Source: Dugong dugon (taxonomy: Eukaryota; Chordata; Mammalia; Sirenia; Dugongidae). Taken from it: DNA of 64,000 bases. The notes under the pieces were generated by a model. It did no database searches, was not told the DNA's origin, and was given only the letters and a program-made list of their open reading frames with translations. Shown in pieces: positions 23,700 through 36,899 of the stretch. The stretch's first letter is position 1. Each line of letters starts with the position of its first letter. The position numbers and the translations under genes are program-made. Location of the stretch: positions 219,687,711 to 219,751,710 of the forward strand of contig CM057460.1 of the NCBI GenBank assembly GCA_030035585.1. The letters run 5' to 3'.

Positions 23700-24075
23700 C
23701 TTCTTTTTTTTAATTGTACTTCAGGTGAAGGCTTACAGAGAAAATAGTTTCTCATGAAACAGTAGTACACATATTGTTTTATGACATTGGTTAACTACAC
23801 CACAACATGTCAACCCTCTACCTTCTCAACCTCTTTTTTTGGTGAAAATACACATAGCCAAAGATACACCATTTCAAAAATTTCTACATGCACAGTTCAG
23901 TGACATTGACTACGCTCTTCCAATTGTGCTGCTATTCTCACTTAAGATGAAGTCTTACAGAACAAAATAGTTTCCCATTTAACAGTTACTACACATGTTG
24001 CCGTATGACAATGGTTAACAATCTCACAACACATCAACAATATCCTTACTCAACCTTGGGTTCCCTAGGGTGATA
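23700..24075 (-). repeat. L1 3' UTR fragments
   Basis: Two related reverse-oriented stretches, each with an ACAGAG/ACAGAA then ACACAT and ATGACA..GGTTAAC pattern, match the complement of the L1 3' UTR seen at 4340-4450. The duplicated look suggests two insertions or a partial repeat. Confidence 0.65.
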
Positions 24076-25365
24076 TATATTTTTGAACTTTATGAAAGGG
24101 TGGTAATAGGGGCTAACAAACAAGATTTTTTTTTACTTAGCAAAAGAAATCATCAGCATAATTTTAGCCCCTCCTTTCCACTGATCTGTCATCCTCCCAC
24201 TGCCATTTGAAGGAAATTTGCTTATAATATACTCTGGCTCCTCGTGTCTGCCCAGTGAAGACCCAACAGGAAGCATTTTTTGGCTGTGTCCACTCATACC
24301 ACCTGACTAGGGCTCATGTGAGACACCTGACCTGTTGTGGATCATCACAGAGCAGGAGGAGATGGGGAGGGAACACAGAGGAGGCTGGAGTCTGCACACA
24401 GAGGTGTTGAGAGGCACATGTGGTCTCCCCTTTGGTAAGAAGGGAACTTAGAGTGTCCCAAGCCAGTGAAAAAGAGTTTCTTCATCCATCTTCCAAATCA
24501 TCTCATGAGAGCCCCACCGAGACCAAATGTCTCATTCATTGTTGTTCTTTTATGCTCATGTATTTGCAGATGGTGTTGCTGGGTGTTGGGAAGTTATATT
24601 AGGGAAGTGCTCCCCGGCTTGGCCTCAAAGCTCTCTGTGCTTTGGAAGTAAACCAGTGAACCCAGGAACACACCATCTTGGACAGGCTTCAAACACAGCC
24701 CGTGGCTGTCACCAGGGGAAAGGGGCCTGGACCCTCATCCCAGTCCCTTTCACTGCCACAGAAAACCTCTTCTGACTGCTCCCTCTGGAGCAGACAGGGG
24801 TCCAGGTGCTGGGGTTCAATGACCAACAAAAACAAATTTTGAGGGGTTCACATTCCATAGGATGAGTAATGACTGGTACGATACAGCAAGATGGAGGGTG
24901 AGAGCAGAGGAGAGAAAATGAGTCCTTCCTGGGGATGTTCACAGAAAGCTTCTCTACGAGGCTAACCAGCAGAGGCAGGGAATCCAGAAGGTTTGGTGGG
25001 TTCCAGAAACAGTGGAGTGAGGGAAAAGCTTAGAAGTGAGGTTGGAGACACAGGCAAGATGGGGTCAGCATAGCCTTGAAGAGCTCCCTGAATAGTTTGG
25101 ACATAGGATGAGACTATCAGGAGTCCACAATCCTTATCAGAGCTTTATACACTGATAAGTCTGAGTCTGATGGAGCTTCTCTCCGCTCTCCATTGTTCTA
25201 ATGCAAGAGAAGAGCCTTCTGCTTGCATGAAATATGGCAGCTCAATTAAACCAAGTAATTAAGGAGTCGGGAACCACAAATCAATGCTATTGGCCACTTG
25301 TATCAGAATCGGTGAGTTTTATAGCTGCAAGCCAATTTAGGGATCACCCCCCCACCAACATTTTT
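24076..25365. other. unique DNA, nothing recognised
   Basis: Non-repetitive sequence of ordinary composition. Small open frames only. Confidence 0.4.
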
Positions 25366-25790
25366 TTTATATATAAATTTTTTATTTTACTTTAGTTGAA
25401 GTTTTACAGAACAGATAGTTTTGCATTAAACATTTGGTACACATATTGTTTATGACATTGGTTAACAACCCCAAGACATGTCAACACTCTCCCTTCTCGA
25501 CATTGGAGGACTTTTTTTTTTCTTGTTTTGGTGAAAATATACGTAGCAAAAGTTGCACCATTTCTAAAGTTTTTACATGTACAGTTCAGTGATGTCGATT
25601 ATATTCTTCCAGTTCTGCTGCTATTCCCACTAGCTTTTTCCAAATTATTCCATCACCATTATCTTCAACTCACTGCCCTCTAGGCTTCCCATGAAACCTG
25701 TTGAGTTGCTTTTGTCAACTTGTTCTCCCATAGGTAATTTTTTTTTTTTGTACCTTAGACAAATGGTACACCCTCCCTCCACCCCCTAGC
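25366..25790 (-). repeat. L1 3' UTR fragment
   Basis: Reverse-oriented L1 3' end: TTTTACAGAACAGATAGTTT, then TATGACATTGGTTAACAACC and GACATGTCAACACTCTCCCT. Moderately diverged. Confidence 0.7.
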
Positions 25791-26504
25791 ATTTATTGAG
25801 CACCCGCTATGTGCAAGTCATGATACTGGTCATGATGGGGAGAAGACATCTGAGTACACATGGGGTCTTGTGTTTACCCCAACTACGTGGAGAGCTGGAC
25901 TTACCTTTTCTGAACTCACTCCCTGGAGGAAAATGTTGCTCTTTCCCTGGATAATGATCAGTTGTGCTTCCTGCTGGGAAGCTGCATTATTGACCTTGAT
26001 ATTCTAACAATTCTCTCGTGAACATCATGAATCTCTAGAAAGTGACCTCACTCTGCCTTATGACTTGTGTTCAGGCAGGACAGAGAGAGGGGCATGGAAG
26101 TCCTACATGGGGCTGTTCTCCATTCAGTTTGCCTCTAATTCTCCCCTGGTGAAGCTTTCCCTACCAGGGAAAAAAAAAAAAAAAGCCTTTCCTGGAAGCT
26201 CCCAACCACTAAGCAACCAAGAATAAAATTTAAGGCTTTTTGAAACCCAATTCTTTTCAATATTTTAAACATTCTTTTCTGAACAACAGCCCAAATAACA
26301 CCAAATGTTTTTATGGAACAATTTTATGCACAGTCAACAAAAAGAAAAAAAAAAAATATCCATGATGGTTATAGGAAGGCCAAACTACAATGAGTGTTTT
26401 TTAAAAAAAAACTTTGGTTACTTCAGTAAAGTAAGAATCAAAACATTGGGACCTCTCTTCTGACCAAAAAGTAAATAAAGAAGTTACAAACAGAGCAAAA
26501 TACA
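25791..26504. other. unique DNA with a MIR-like start
   Basis: Begins with TTTATTGAGCACCCGCTATG, resembling a MIR core, then unassigned DNA with A-rich runs near 26,170 and 26,345. Confidence 0.4.
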
Positions 26505-27050
26505 TGTGATAGTTCAGGTTGTGTGTTAACATGGCTGGGCCACGATTCTCAGTGGTTTGGTAGTTATAATGCAGTTTGGCAGTCATATAATGATATAATC
26601 ACCTCAATGATATAATGTGATCACCTCCAAGATGGGATCTGCTGTGAGTAGCCTATCAGTTGAAAGGTAGTTTCCTTGGGGGCATGGCCTGCATCCTATA
26701 TACGTGGACTTTCTGTCAAGGCTCGTAGGCTTTTGCTGCGCTCGATCCTGCAGCTGGCTCCTGTTCGTCTGACCTCCAGTTCTTGGGACTTGAAGCAGCA
26801 GCTTACCTGCCATTTTGCCTGCTGCTCTTGGGATTTATTGGTCTTCACAGTCTGCGATCCAGAGCCCTGCTGTCTGATTTGCTGATCTTGGGTACACCAG
26901 CCCCTGCGGCTACTTGAATCAGAAGAAGCCTCCAGCCTGACTCACGTTCCAATCCACAACCAAGTGAGCCATTTTTAATACAAATCTCTCTATACATATA
27001 TTTATATGCCTTTACTGGTTTTGCTTCTCTGGGGAACCCCGCCTAAGACA
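26505..27050 (+). repeat. solo ERV-L-type LTR
   Basis: Starts TGTGATAGTTCAGGTTGTGT and ends CCCCGCCTAAGACA. Same family as the ERV-L LTRs at 12.8 and 19.6 kb; no interior attached. Old fossil. Confidence 0.8.
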
Positions 27051-27771
27051 ATAAGATTCAGCAGAATGTCATTAGTGGGGATGCTGATTATTCTCTTGTA
27101 ACCCCTCATTTTAGAAAAAGGTGGAAATTTTGCAAAAGTCCTCTGATTGCCTAGGTGTGGTGAATAAACCAAGAAAGTATTCTTTAGCTTCATATAAAAT
27201 ACCTTGAATGTAAATATACGATTTTTCTCAAAGAACATCTCCCTGGCTATTTGGAAGCCCGGAGACTCAAGAGCAGAGCCATAAATTCCAGGCTGCTTGA
27301 GTATGAGTCCCATAAAGAATTTGAGAGTGATAGGAAGTCAGTATGGAACAGGGTCAGGAATGGGAGAGAAAGATTTAAAACAAGCTGATGCAATCATTCT
27401 AGAAACTATCACATAGCCTGCCCAGATATACATTTATATGAAGACCCTTGAACAAGAGACAATAGTAGCAATATCCAGCAGTCAGAGTGGTTTGTGCTGC
27501 ATGAAACAAGTCTTAACCCTTCAGGGCTAGAATTTTTTTTTCTTGACAAATAAGTTGAGTGATCTTTAAGATCAACTCCTTAAGTCGGCTCCCAATGTCC
27601 TCTGTTAATTGTTCCCGCTGTCCTCTCCTTGTTCTTTATGCCTGGCCATACTTGTCCTCTTACAGTGCCTTGAACATGCCCTGTTCTTTCTTGTCCTTGC
27701 AAATGCCTTTCCCTGTGTGCGTAGTCTTCTCCCTGCACCCCCTCCAACTCCTCATCCCCTATTTCTGCTCG
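27051..27771. other. unique DNA, nothing recognised
   Basis: Non-repetitive DNA up to the RTE target site. Short frames without domain features. Confidence 0.4.
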
Positions 27772-27974
27772 GCTAACTCATGTTGTTAGGTGCCATTGAG
27801 TTGGTTCGGACGCATAGTGACCCCATGGACAACAGAATGAAACACTGCCGGGTCCTGTGCCACCCTCACAATCATTGTTATGCTTGAGCCTATTGTTGCA
27901 GCCACTGTGTCAATCCATCTCATTGAAGGTCTTCCTCTTTTTCAATGATCCTCTACTCTACCAAGCATGGTGCC

Positions 27975-28471
27975 TGTGATGGATTGAATTACGTCCCCCC
28001 CAAAAAAGTGTGTATCAGTTTGGCTGGGCCATGATTCCTGGTATTGTGTGATTGTCCACAATTTTGTCATCTGATGTGATTTTCATATGTGTTGTAAATC
28101 CTGCCTCTATGATGTTAATGAGGGAGGATGGGCAGCAGTTGTGTTAGTGAGGTAGGACTCAATCTCCAAGACTGGATTGTGTCTTGAGGCAATCTCTTGA
28201 GATATGAAAGAAAGAAGTGAGCAGACAGACAGGGCAACTCATACCATCAAGAAAGCAAAGCGCATCCTTGGACCTGGGGTCCCTGTGCAGAGAAGCTCCT
28301 CGTCCAGGGGAAGATTGATGAGAAGGCCGACAGAGAGAGAAAGCCTTCCCCTGGAGCTGACGCCCTGAGTTTGGACTTTTAGCCTACTTTACCGTGAGGA
28401 AATACACTTCTCTTTGTTAAAGCCATCCACTTGTGGTGTTTCTGTTATAGCAGCACTAGATGACTAAGACA
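27975..28471 (+). repeat. solo MaLR-type LTR in the RTE
   Basis: TGTGATGGATTGAATT start, GATGACTAAGACA end. RTE sequence resumes on the far side, proving insertion after the RTE. Confidence 0.85.
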
Positions 28472-28762
28472 TTGTCCTTCCCCCGGGAGTGGTCCTTCCT
28501 GATAACGTGCCCAAGATATGTGAGACGAAGTCTCGCCATCCTTGCTTCCAATGAGCATTCTGGCTGCACTTCTTCCAAGAGAGATTTGTTGCTTCTTCTG
28601 GCAGTCCATGGTATATTCAATATTCTTTACCAGCACCATAATTCAAAGGCATCAAGTCTTCAGTCGTATTCATTGTCCGGCTTTCCCATGCATATGAGGT
28701 GATTGAAAACCCCATGGCTTGGGTCAGGCCCACCTTAGTCCTTAAAGTGACATCTTTGCTTT

Positions 28763-29340
28763 TTAACACTTGAAAGAGATCTTTTGCAGCAGATTTGCCC
28801 AGTGCAATGGGTTTTTGATTTCTTGACTGCTACTTCCATGGGCGTTGATTATGGAGCCAAGTAAAATGAAATCCTTGACAACTTCAATATTTTCTCTGTT
28901 TATCATGATGTTTCTTTTTGGTCCAGTTGTGAGGATTTTTTTTGTTTTCTTTATGTTGAGTTGTAATCCATATTGAAGGCTGTGGTCTTTGATCTTTATC
29001 AGTAAGTGCTTCAAGTCCTCTTCACCTTCAGCAAGCAAAGTTGTGTTATCTGCATACTGAAGGTTGTAATGAGTCTTCCTCCAATTCTGATGCCGTGTTC
29101 TTCTTCAAATAGTCCAGCTTTTTGGATTATTTGTTCAGCATACTGATTGAAGAAGTATGGGGAAAGGATACAACCCTGTAGTACACCTTTCCTGACTTTA
29201 AACCATGCAGTATCCCCTTGTTCTGTTCGGATGACTCCTTCTTGATCCATGTACAGCTTCCTCATAAGCGCAATTAAGTGTTCTGGAATTGTCATTCTTT
29301 GCAATGTTATCCATAATTTGTTATGATTCTCACAGTTCAA
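28763..29340 (-). pseudogene. RTE reverse transcriptase fragments
   Basis: Two overlapping minus-strand frames carry RT sequence: NKLWITLQRMTIPEHLIALMR, then GVLQGCILSPYFF, then LKHLLIKIKDHSLQYGLQLN. The active-site box reads YADNTTLL, so the second catalytic Asp is Asn, and there is a frameshift next to it. Both show the copy is dead. Confidence 0.8.
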
Positions 29341-30264
29341 AGCCTTTGCATAGTCACTAAAACACAGGCAAACGTCTTTCTGGTAGTCTCTGCTTTCAGC
29401 CAGGATCTATCTGACATCACTAGTGATATATCTTGTTTGACGTCCTCTTCTGAATCCAGCTTGAATTTCTGGCAGTTCCCTGTTGATGAACTGCTGCAAA
29501 TGCTTTTGAATGATCTTCAGCAAAGTTTTACTGTGTATGATATTAATGATATTGTTCGATAATTTCTGCATTCTGTTGGATCCCTTTCTTTAGAATGGGT
29601 ACAAATATGAATCTCTTCCAGTCAGTTGGCCAGGTAGCTGTCTTCCAAATGTCTTGGTATAGGCAAGTGAGCGTTTCCAGCACTGCATGTGTTTCTAGAA
29701 ACATCTCAGTTGGTATTTCATCAGTTCCTGAAGCTTTGTTTTTCGTCATTGCCTTCAGTGCAGCTTGGACCTCTCCCTTCAGTGCCATCGTTTCTTGATC
29801 ATATGCTACTTCCCGAAATGGTTGAATGTTGACCATTTATTTTTGGTACAATGAATGTATTTTCCTTCCATCTTCTTTTGATGCTTCCTGTGTCATTTAG
29901 TATTTTTCCCACAGAATCCTTCAGTATTGCAACTCAAGGCTTGAATTTTTTCTTCAGTTCCTTCAGCTTGAGAAATGCCAGGTGTATACTTCCCTTTTGA
30001 ATTTCTAAGTCTTTGCACATTTCATTGTAATCCTTTACTTTTTCTTCTCTAGCTGCCCTTTGAAATCTTCTGTTCTGCTCCTTTACTTCATCATTTCTTC
30101 TGTTCGCTTTAGCTACTCTACATTCAAGAGCAAGTTTCAGAGTCTCTTCTGATATTCATTTTGGTCTTTTCTTTCTTCCCTGTCTTTTAAATGATCTCTT
30201 GCTTTCTTCATATATGATGTCGTTGATGTCATTCCATAACTCGTCTGGTCTTGTCCTTAACATT

Positions 30265-30783
30265 TGTCATGGATTGAATTGTGTCCACCAAAAATATGTG
30301 TATCAATTTCCTAAGCCATGATTCCCAGTATAGTATGATTGTCCACCATTTTGTCATCTGATGTGATTTTCCTATGTGTTATTAATCCTACCTGTATGAT
30401 GTTAATTAGATGGAATAGGTGGCTGTTATGGTAATGAGGCTATCAATCCTTCTACAAGATTGGGTTGTGTCTTGAACGAATCTCTTTTGAGATATAAAAT
30501 AGAGAAGCAAGCAGAGAGACAGGGGAACCCATATCACCAAAAAAGCAGTGCCAGGAGCAGAGTGAGTCCTTTGGACCTGAGTTTCCTATGCAGAGAAGCT
30601 ACTAGTCTAGGGAAGATTGATGACAAGGGCCTTCCTCCAGAGCCGACAGAGAAAGCCTTGCCCTAGAGGTGATACTCTGAATTTGGACTTCTAGCCTACT
30701 AGACTGTGAGAGAATAAACTTCTGTTTGTTAAAGCCATCCACTTATGGTATTTCTGTTATAGCAGCACTAGATGACTAAGACA
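30265..30783 (+). repeat. second solo MaLR-type LTR in the RTE
   Basis: TGTCATGGATTGAATTGTGT start, GATGACTAAGACA end. RTE sequence continues at 30,784. Same family as 27,975-28,471 but a separate insertion. Confidence 0.87.
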
Positions 30784-31040
30784 GTGTTCGATGTGTCAAA
30801 TCTATTCTTGAGATGGTCTCTAAATTCAGGTGGGATATACTTCAGGTCATACTTTGGCTCTTGTGGACTTGTTCTAATTTTTTTCAACTTGAAGTTGCTT
30901 ATGAGCAATGGATGGTCTATTCCACAGTCGGCCCCTGGCCTTGTTCCGACTGATGATATTGAGCTTTTCCATTGTCTCTTTCCACAGATGTAGTCGATTT
31001 GATTCCTGTGCATTCCATCTGGTGAGGTCCATGTGTATAG

Positions 31041-31598
31041 TCACTGCTTATGGTGTTGAAAAAAGGTATTTGCAATGAAGAAGTCGATGGTCTTGCAAAA
31101 TTCTATCATTCGCTCTCTGGCGTAGTTTCTATCACCAAGGGCATATTTTTCAGCTATCAATCCTTCTTCTTTGTTTCCAAATTTTGCATTCCAATCGCCA
31201 GTAATTATTAATGCATCTTGATTGCATGTTTGATCAATTTCAGACTGCAGATGTTGGTAAAAATCTTCAATTTCTTCATCTTTGGCCTTAGTGATCGGTG
31301 CGTAAATTTGAGTAATAGTGGTATTAACTGGTCTTCCTTGTAGGCCTATGGGTATTATCCTATAACTGACAACGTTGTACTTTAGGATAGATTTTGAAAT
31401 ATTCTTTTTGAGGATGAACAGGGTGTCATTCCTCTTCGATTTGTTATTTCCGGCATAGAAGACCATATGATTGTCCAGTTCAAAATGGCCAATACCAGTC
31501 CATTTCAGTTCACTAATGCCTAGGATATTGATGTTTTTGTATTCCATTTCATTTTTGACGATATCCAATTTTCTAGATTCATACTTTGTACATTCCAC
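31041..31598 (-). pseudogene. RTE endonuclease fragment
   Basis: A 185-residue open stretch with the apurinic-like endonuclease blocks ILGISELKWTGIGHF, VVSYRIIPIGLQGR, QIYAPITKAKDEEIEDFY and ITGDWNAKFGNKEEG. GDWNA carries conserved catalytic residues. It would cleave the target for the RTE retrotransposition reaction; here it is the N-terminal part of a broken ORF. Confidence 0.85.
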
Positions 31599-32004
31599 AT
31601 TCCTATTATTAATGGATGTTTATAGCTGTTTCTTCACATTTCGAGTCATGCCACATCAGCAAATGAAGGTCCTGAAAGCTTGACTTCATCCACATCATTA
31701 AGGTTGACTCTACTTTGAGGAGGCAACTCTTCCCCAGTCATTTTTTGAGTGTCTTGCAATCTTCTAGCACTATATTAGACAAGTTCCACTGCTGTTCATA
31801 AGGTTTTCACTAGCTAATTTTTTTTCAGAAGTGGACTGCTAGGTCCTTCCTAGTATGTCTTGGTCTGCAAGCTCAGCTGAAACCTGTCCACCTTGGGTGT
31901 CTCTGCTGGTATTTGAATACCAGTGGCATAGCTTCAGGCATCACCGCAACACGCAACCCCCACAGTATGACAAAATAGCAGACAGGTGGAGGCAGCTAAC
32001 TCAT

Positions 32005-33157
32005 AATTACCTTTAACTGTCAATTACTGCTCATGGCATCCATTGTATTGTTTCTTGTTAATTTAATAAACGTTGGAATCCTGCCTCCTTTTGCCACCAG
32101 CCAACCACTCCACAAGGATAGCAGACCCCATTGTCAGTATTTTCTATAGCACCCACCACTGCACACTGCTTGGCACATAGAAGCCCAGTGGAGATTTCCG
32201 AATGAATAAATGAGAAGTGATGATGCCCAAGCCTCCAAAAGCCAGCTTCTGCTTCCTTGTGACTTGGATACATTTTCTTACCTGAAAACAAATGCTTGGT
32301 TTCTAGGGCATCTACTTGAGATTAAATTATTTGGCAAAATATTGCATTGCTTTAGGTACTATTGCTTTTATGTACGTTTTATAAGACTGCAATTACTTCC
32401 AAGAGAAGAGGAAGCGGTATCAAGAGCCTCATCCGTTATTGTTCACACAGAGGAGGCTGGTGGGTTATTCAAGGTAAAGACTGTCTATTAGAGCTGTTCA
32501 GAAACTTAATGCCATGAACCTTAAGCTTCTCTGAAAAGCTGCTGAGGAAATCTCCTAGCTTTCCAATGTTAGTGGAAGAGCTCTTATCCCTCTGTGTATT
32601 CTCTTTTATGTGTCCTGAAAATGTAATTATAAAGAGCTTTGAGAATCAATAAAAGATAGGTTTCATAAGTGCTTTATTCCAACAGTGCAGAAAGCAATGA
32701 TACATACATTCATATGTGCCCCATCTGAGCTGAGATGCAAAGGGGGCCATGCACAGTTGGCTTTGGAACCTAAAATTTCACAGGAAATATTTTTTTCTTT
32801 GGTGACCATTGCTTAACAAAGTAAAGAATACTAGCACAGGAGGATGCTCAGGGTCAGGACAGTTGTGTTAAAGAGGAAGCTTCCAGTGATCCCTTTCATC
32901 AACTACTTTCCCTTGGCTTTTGATGCATTCTCAAAGGATGTCACATCTGTGTGAATATGGCTGGAATAGTTGGTTAAGCAACAAAATGTCTTTACTCGGG
33001 AGTTAACTGTGAGATCCCCCTAAGTCTCATCTTGGCCCCCAGATGCTCTGGGCAAGAGGGTCCTGTAGGAGCTCCCTGTTTATTTCAAGCATCTCAGCCA
33101 GGTCCCTTGCACCTTTGCCCAGAGAGAAATCATGTGGTGTCCACTACAGAGTGAGAT
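32005..33157. other. unique DNA, nothing recognised
   Basis: Unassigned non-repetitive DNA, over 1 kb, without coding features. Confidence 0.4.
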
Positions 33158-33970
33158 TATTGTTATTAGTTTCTGTCCAGTCGACTCCGACTCCAGGCCA
33201 CCCCATGTGTGCAGAGAACAGGCTTCATAGGGTTTTTGAGGCTGTGATCTTTTGGAAGCTGCGATGGTTAAGATTGTGTGTCACCTTGGCTGGGCCATGA
33301 TTCTCAGTGTTTATAAGTGATCATTCCTATGATTGAATATACTGTGAGTAGCCAATGAGATGAAAGGGAGTTTCCTTGGTGGTGTGGCCTGCAACTGAAT
33401 ATAAGCAGACATTCTGGCTGTTTGCCCTCTCTGGATCCTGCAGCTGCCTCCTTTTATCTCTGCTGTGGTTCTTGGGACTTGAGTTGTCAGTTTATCTGCT
33501 GAACTTGGGATTTGTTCATCTTCACAGCTTGTGAGAGCAGCCTGGCTCTCTGGCCTGCTGATCATGGGTTCCCCAGCCTCTGGAGGTACGTGAATCTGTA
33601 GAAACCTTTTGGTCTTGCCTGCCGATCTTAGAATTAGTCAACCTTCATAGCCTGTGAGCGGGACCCCTGCTCTCCAACCTGCCGATCCTGGGCTCACCAG
33701 CTTCTGTGGCTCTGTGAATTGGGAGAGGCCTCTACCCTGATCCAAGAGCTTGGGATGCTGTAGCCTCTACAAATCACGTGGGCTATTCCCTTGATATAAG
33801 TCTCTCTCTATATATATTTATATGCTTTACTGGTTTTGCTTCTCTAGAGAGCTCAGTCTAAGACAGAAGCAGATAACCAAATCTGTCTTCAGAGGTGCCT
33901 CTGAGTTGTTTAGAACCACCAACCTTTCAGCTAATAGTAGCACTTCACCATATGCACCACAACTCCTTTG
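33158..33970 (-). repeat. AfroSINE split by a solo LTR
   Basis: Left part 33,158-33,259 (TCCAGTCGACTCCGACTCCA), right part 33,866-33,970 with the tRNA-like head. The LTR at 33,260-33,865 sits between them. Confidence 0.8.
33260..33865 (+). repeat. solo ERV-L-type LTR
   Basis: TGCGATGGTTAAGATTGTGT start, CTCAGTCTAAGACA end, flanked by the perfect 5-base target duplication GAAGC. Inserted into an AfroSINE, so younger than that SINE. Confidence 0.9.
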
Positions 33971-34493
33971 TTAGAGCTGGATATGAGGACACAAATAAAT
34001 CCACTGCTAGGGGCATTCACCACCTTCCCGCCTCCCAGGGTTTGATGCTAGAGGTTATGGCCAATATGTGAGGAAACCAGTTCATCAGTCATGAACTACT
34101 ACATCCTGCTGGGACAACTCTGATAAGGAAGGGATGGAATAAAAGGGGCAGCTAATTGAGGCTGAAGCCCACAGCATAGAGACTTTCCTGCCTCCCTCCA
34201 AAGGTGAAGTACATCTTGTTGCCTTATGTGTGAGAACTGAAGATCAGGCTTCCAGGAGAGGAGGAAAGAAAACAGAAAGCATCAGCTGAGAAAACTGTCT
34301 TTGTCTTTTTTCCAAATTATAGAACGTTAAGATGACAACTGCACCTGTATGTGCCTGCTACATGTTGTTAGCAGACAGGGCCACCTGGATGGTCAGGAAA
34401 GATTGTTTTTGGCACAGTAGAGTCTACCACCTTTCCCTTTGGCTCATTGAACTGATTTCTCAGTTAAAAATGAGCTTGACTGACTCAAAAGAG
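33971..34493. other. unique DNA, nothing recognised
   Basis: Short unassigned stretch between two AfroSINEs. Confidence 0.4.
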
Positions 34494-34705
34494 GTCCCTG
34501 TGTGGTGAAGCCAGTTTGCACTCAACTACTAACTTAAGGGCTGTTGATTTGAACCCACCCAGTGGCACCACAGAAGAAAGGCCTGTGAACATCTTCCTTA
34601 AAGATTACAGCCAAGAAAACTCTATGGACAAGTTCTACTCTGTAACATGTAGGGTCACCATGAGTCAGAATCGACTTGAAGGCAACGAGATTTTTGCGTG
34701 TATTT
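34494..34705 (+). repeat. AfroSINE
   Basis: Degenerate plus-oriented copy: GTCCCTGTGTGGTGAAGCC, then GATTTGAACCCACCCAG and GAGTCAGAATCGACTTGAAG. Confidence 0.8.
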
Positions 34706-36899
34706 TGTACTACAAAAAGATTTGCCAGGGGCAGTGAGGAATATGAGAGTAGATAGACACAGGCCATCGTGGAACTAAGCTCAAGATGTGGCCTCTCCAT
34801 GCCATTATTGAGAGAACACTGTGCTGATAATCTGGCCAAGGTTGTCAGTTGCATCCCCTTGTGCCTAATGGTCACTATGTCCACACCCATAGTTTGACCA
34901 ATCATCTGGTAACATGAGCCCCCTGGAGTAGAAGAAGGATGAGAGAAAAATGGTGTGGACAAGTCAAGATACATCACCATCCCTGGACAGTCACTGTGGC
35001 GTGGTGGGGGAAGTGTGGGCTGTGGGGAGACCAGGTTTGGGGTCTATGTCCTCCCTTCACACCTGGATGAGCGCAGCTAATCATTTCTTCCTCTCCTAAC
35101 TCAGCTTTTATTTTAAAAGGGAGATCACAATGCCCAACTGGTAGACTAGTGTGACAATTAAGAGATATTGTTCATTGCACACAGGAGGATGTTAATAAAT
35201 GCTAGCTCCTTTTCCCTCTGTATTTATTACAGAAACTCGAGGAGCTCCTTCTCTCTTTCTGGAATATATTGAATTGTTCTGAAGATAAAATAATGCTTCT
35301 ATAAGCTAGAGAAAGCTGTCTTCTTTTCATGTCATTCTGAGCTTCACACTTGATATTCAGTGAAGCTGTCAGTGCCATATTGATCATTTCCAAGACAACA
35401 GATGATGACTTGACTGCAAGAGAAGCAATTGGAGATGAAGGAGGGAAATTCCTATTCACAGGTAAACACTCAATACCAGCCTAGAGGAGCCCCTCGGGAA
35501 AAATGGGGCTTACATTATCTTCTCAGAGACGGACTTTTTTTCTTGCCAAATGCTAGCTACTCTCTCTCTACAAAGCAAACTCTCCTTCCAACCATTAGGT
35601 TAACATTTTCTACTAAATAGAATGGATTTCATCTTTCCTGATGGAATCCATGTTGTCTTCAAGAATTTATCTTTGCAAGGCCTTATAATTTTGAAGTTCA
35701 GCATGGGCTTAGCAAGTATTTGCTTATTATCCACCAGAAAGAACTAAGATTTAAGGACTTATAATGTATTTGAGAACTCTTAAAACTATGGGCAAAGATT
35801 GATCGCGTTGCAAGCACGCTTCGTCAGAGTTTTTATGTTGAGGGATGGTAGTTTCTCAAAAAGCTCGATATCTCATCACACAAGAAATAACAAGCATTAA
35901 GTAGGGAGGATGCTGTGCATCAGTCAGCATGAGGAGGAGAAGGCGCTGGGAGGCAGGGTTGGGCAGGATGCATATGATGACAACAACCACTCCCCCACCC
36001 CCACCCCAAGCGAAGTGGGAGGAGTATGGTGGTTAGTGCATTCTGCTTATTCTCAACCAAAACGTCCTGGCCACCACCTAGAGTGACCTTCAGTGATTTA
36101 CAGCACTTAGCATGGCAGAGGGATGAGAGAACAGGCTGGAAAAGCAGACTGCCAGTGTTTGAATGCTAGTTCTGTCTTTAACCACCAGTGAAATTTCCTG
36201 TAAGTTATTTGACTTCTCAATACTTCAATTTTCTTATCTGCAAGGTCGAGATCATATCCAAAAGACCACCCTTGAAAGGTAGCAACTAAAAGAGCTCCAG
36301 CTACCCTCAAACATACCAGTCTATGCTAAGAACCACAATGTCTATAGGAAATAAGCCTTCATCGATAAGTCAGTGGCTTGGTATTTAGCATAATGTGTGT
36401 TGAAGATGAGTTCTCACTGGTGAAATCAAATTGGATTATATAAACTATTTTAGAAACTTTGTCCTCCCTTGCATGAAGGTGTATAAGAATCTAGCAAGCC
36501 CTGCAACCTGTAACCTCAGGGATAACACCCGGGGCTTGGTCCTGTTAACAACCGTTGGACTGGAGAAGGCTGTTTGCCTGAAGTTGCTTCCCAGGGCAAC
36601 AAAATCACAGTTCTGGAATGTTGTCACAACTGCCTTAAGGGGACCTTTTATGCAAGGTAGAGTCAGAGGACCTAAAGAAAGAGAGCTGGCAGTTTGTTGC
36701 ATTTATAGAACAAGGACTGTGTCCTGTTTGAGGGATGTTTGTGTTTGTGGCAGAATTTTGCCCAGGACTTCCTTTCATTATTACCTGGTGGGGAAGCTGT
36801 GGCTATGAGACTCAACGGACCTCTCTACCATTAGCAGCTTCATTATCCACGGAATGAACTAAGATTACCCACAGCCAAAGTCAATTCTTCTAGCATACA
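34706..36899. other. unique DNA with MIR-like patches
   Basis: MIR-like stretches at about 35,030-35,215 and 36,130-36,260. The rest is unassigned; 36,430-36,899 may belong to the LTR that follows. Confidence 0.4.

Larger units (their letters stand above)
27782..31994 (-). mobile_element. full-length RTE (BovB-like) LINE, interrupted by two LTRs
   Basis: Flanked by perfect 10-base direct repeats GCTAACTCAT at 27,772-27,781 and 31,995-32,004. Without the two LTR insertions (497 and 519 bases) the element is about 3.2 kb, the normal full length for RTE. Reading on the minus strand, the 5' UTR begins near 31,994, the endonuclease lies around 31,600-30,800, the reverse transcriptase around 29,840-28,760, and the short 3' tail ends at 27,782. 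The frame is broken several times, so it is inactive. Confidence 0.92.

Noticed and set aside
36431-36808. 125-residue frame left of the ERV1-like LTR
   Set aside because: No domain or family resemblance; overlapping frame on the other strand; probably non-coding LTR or intronic DNA.
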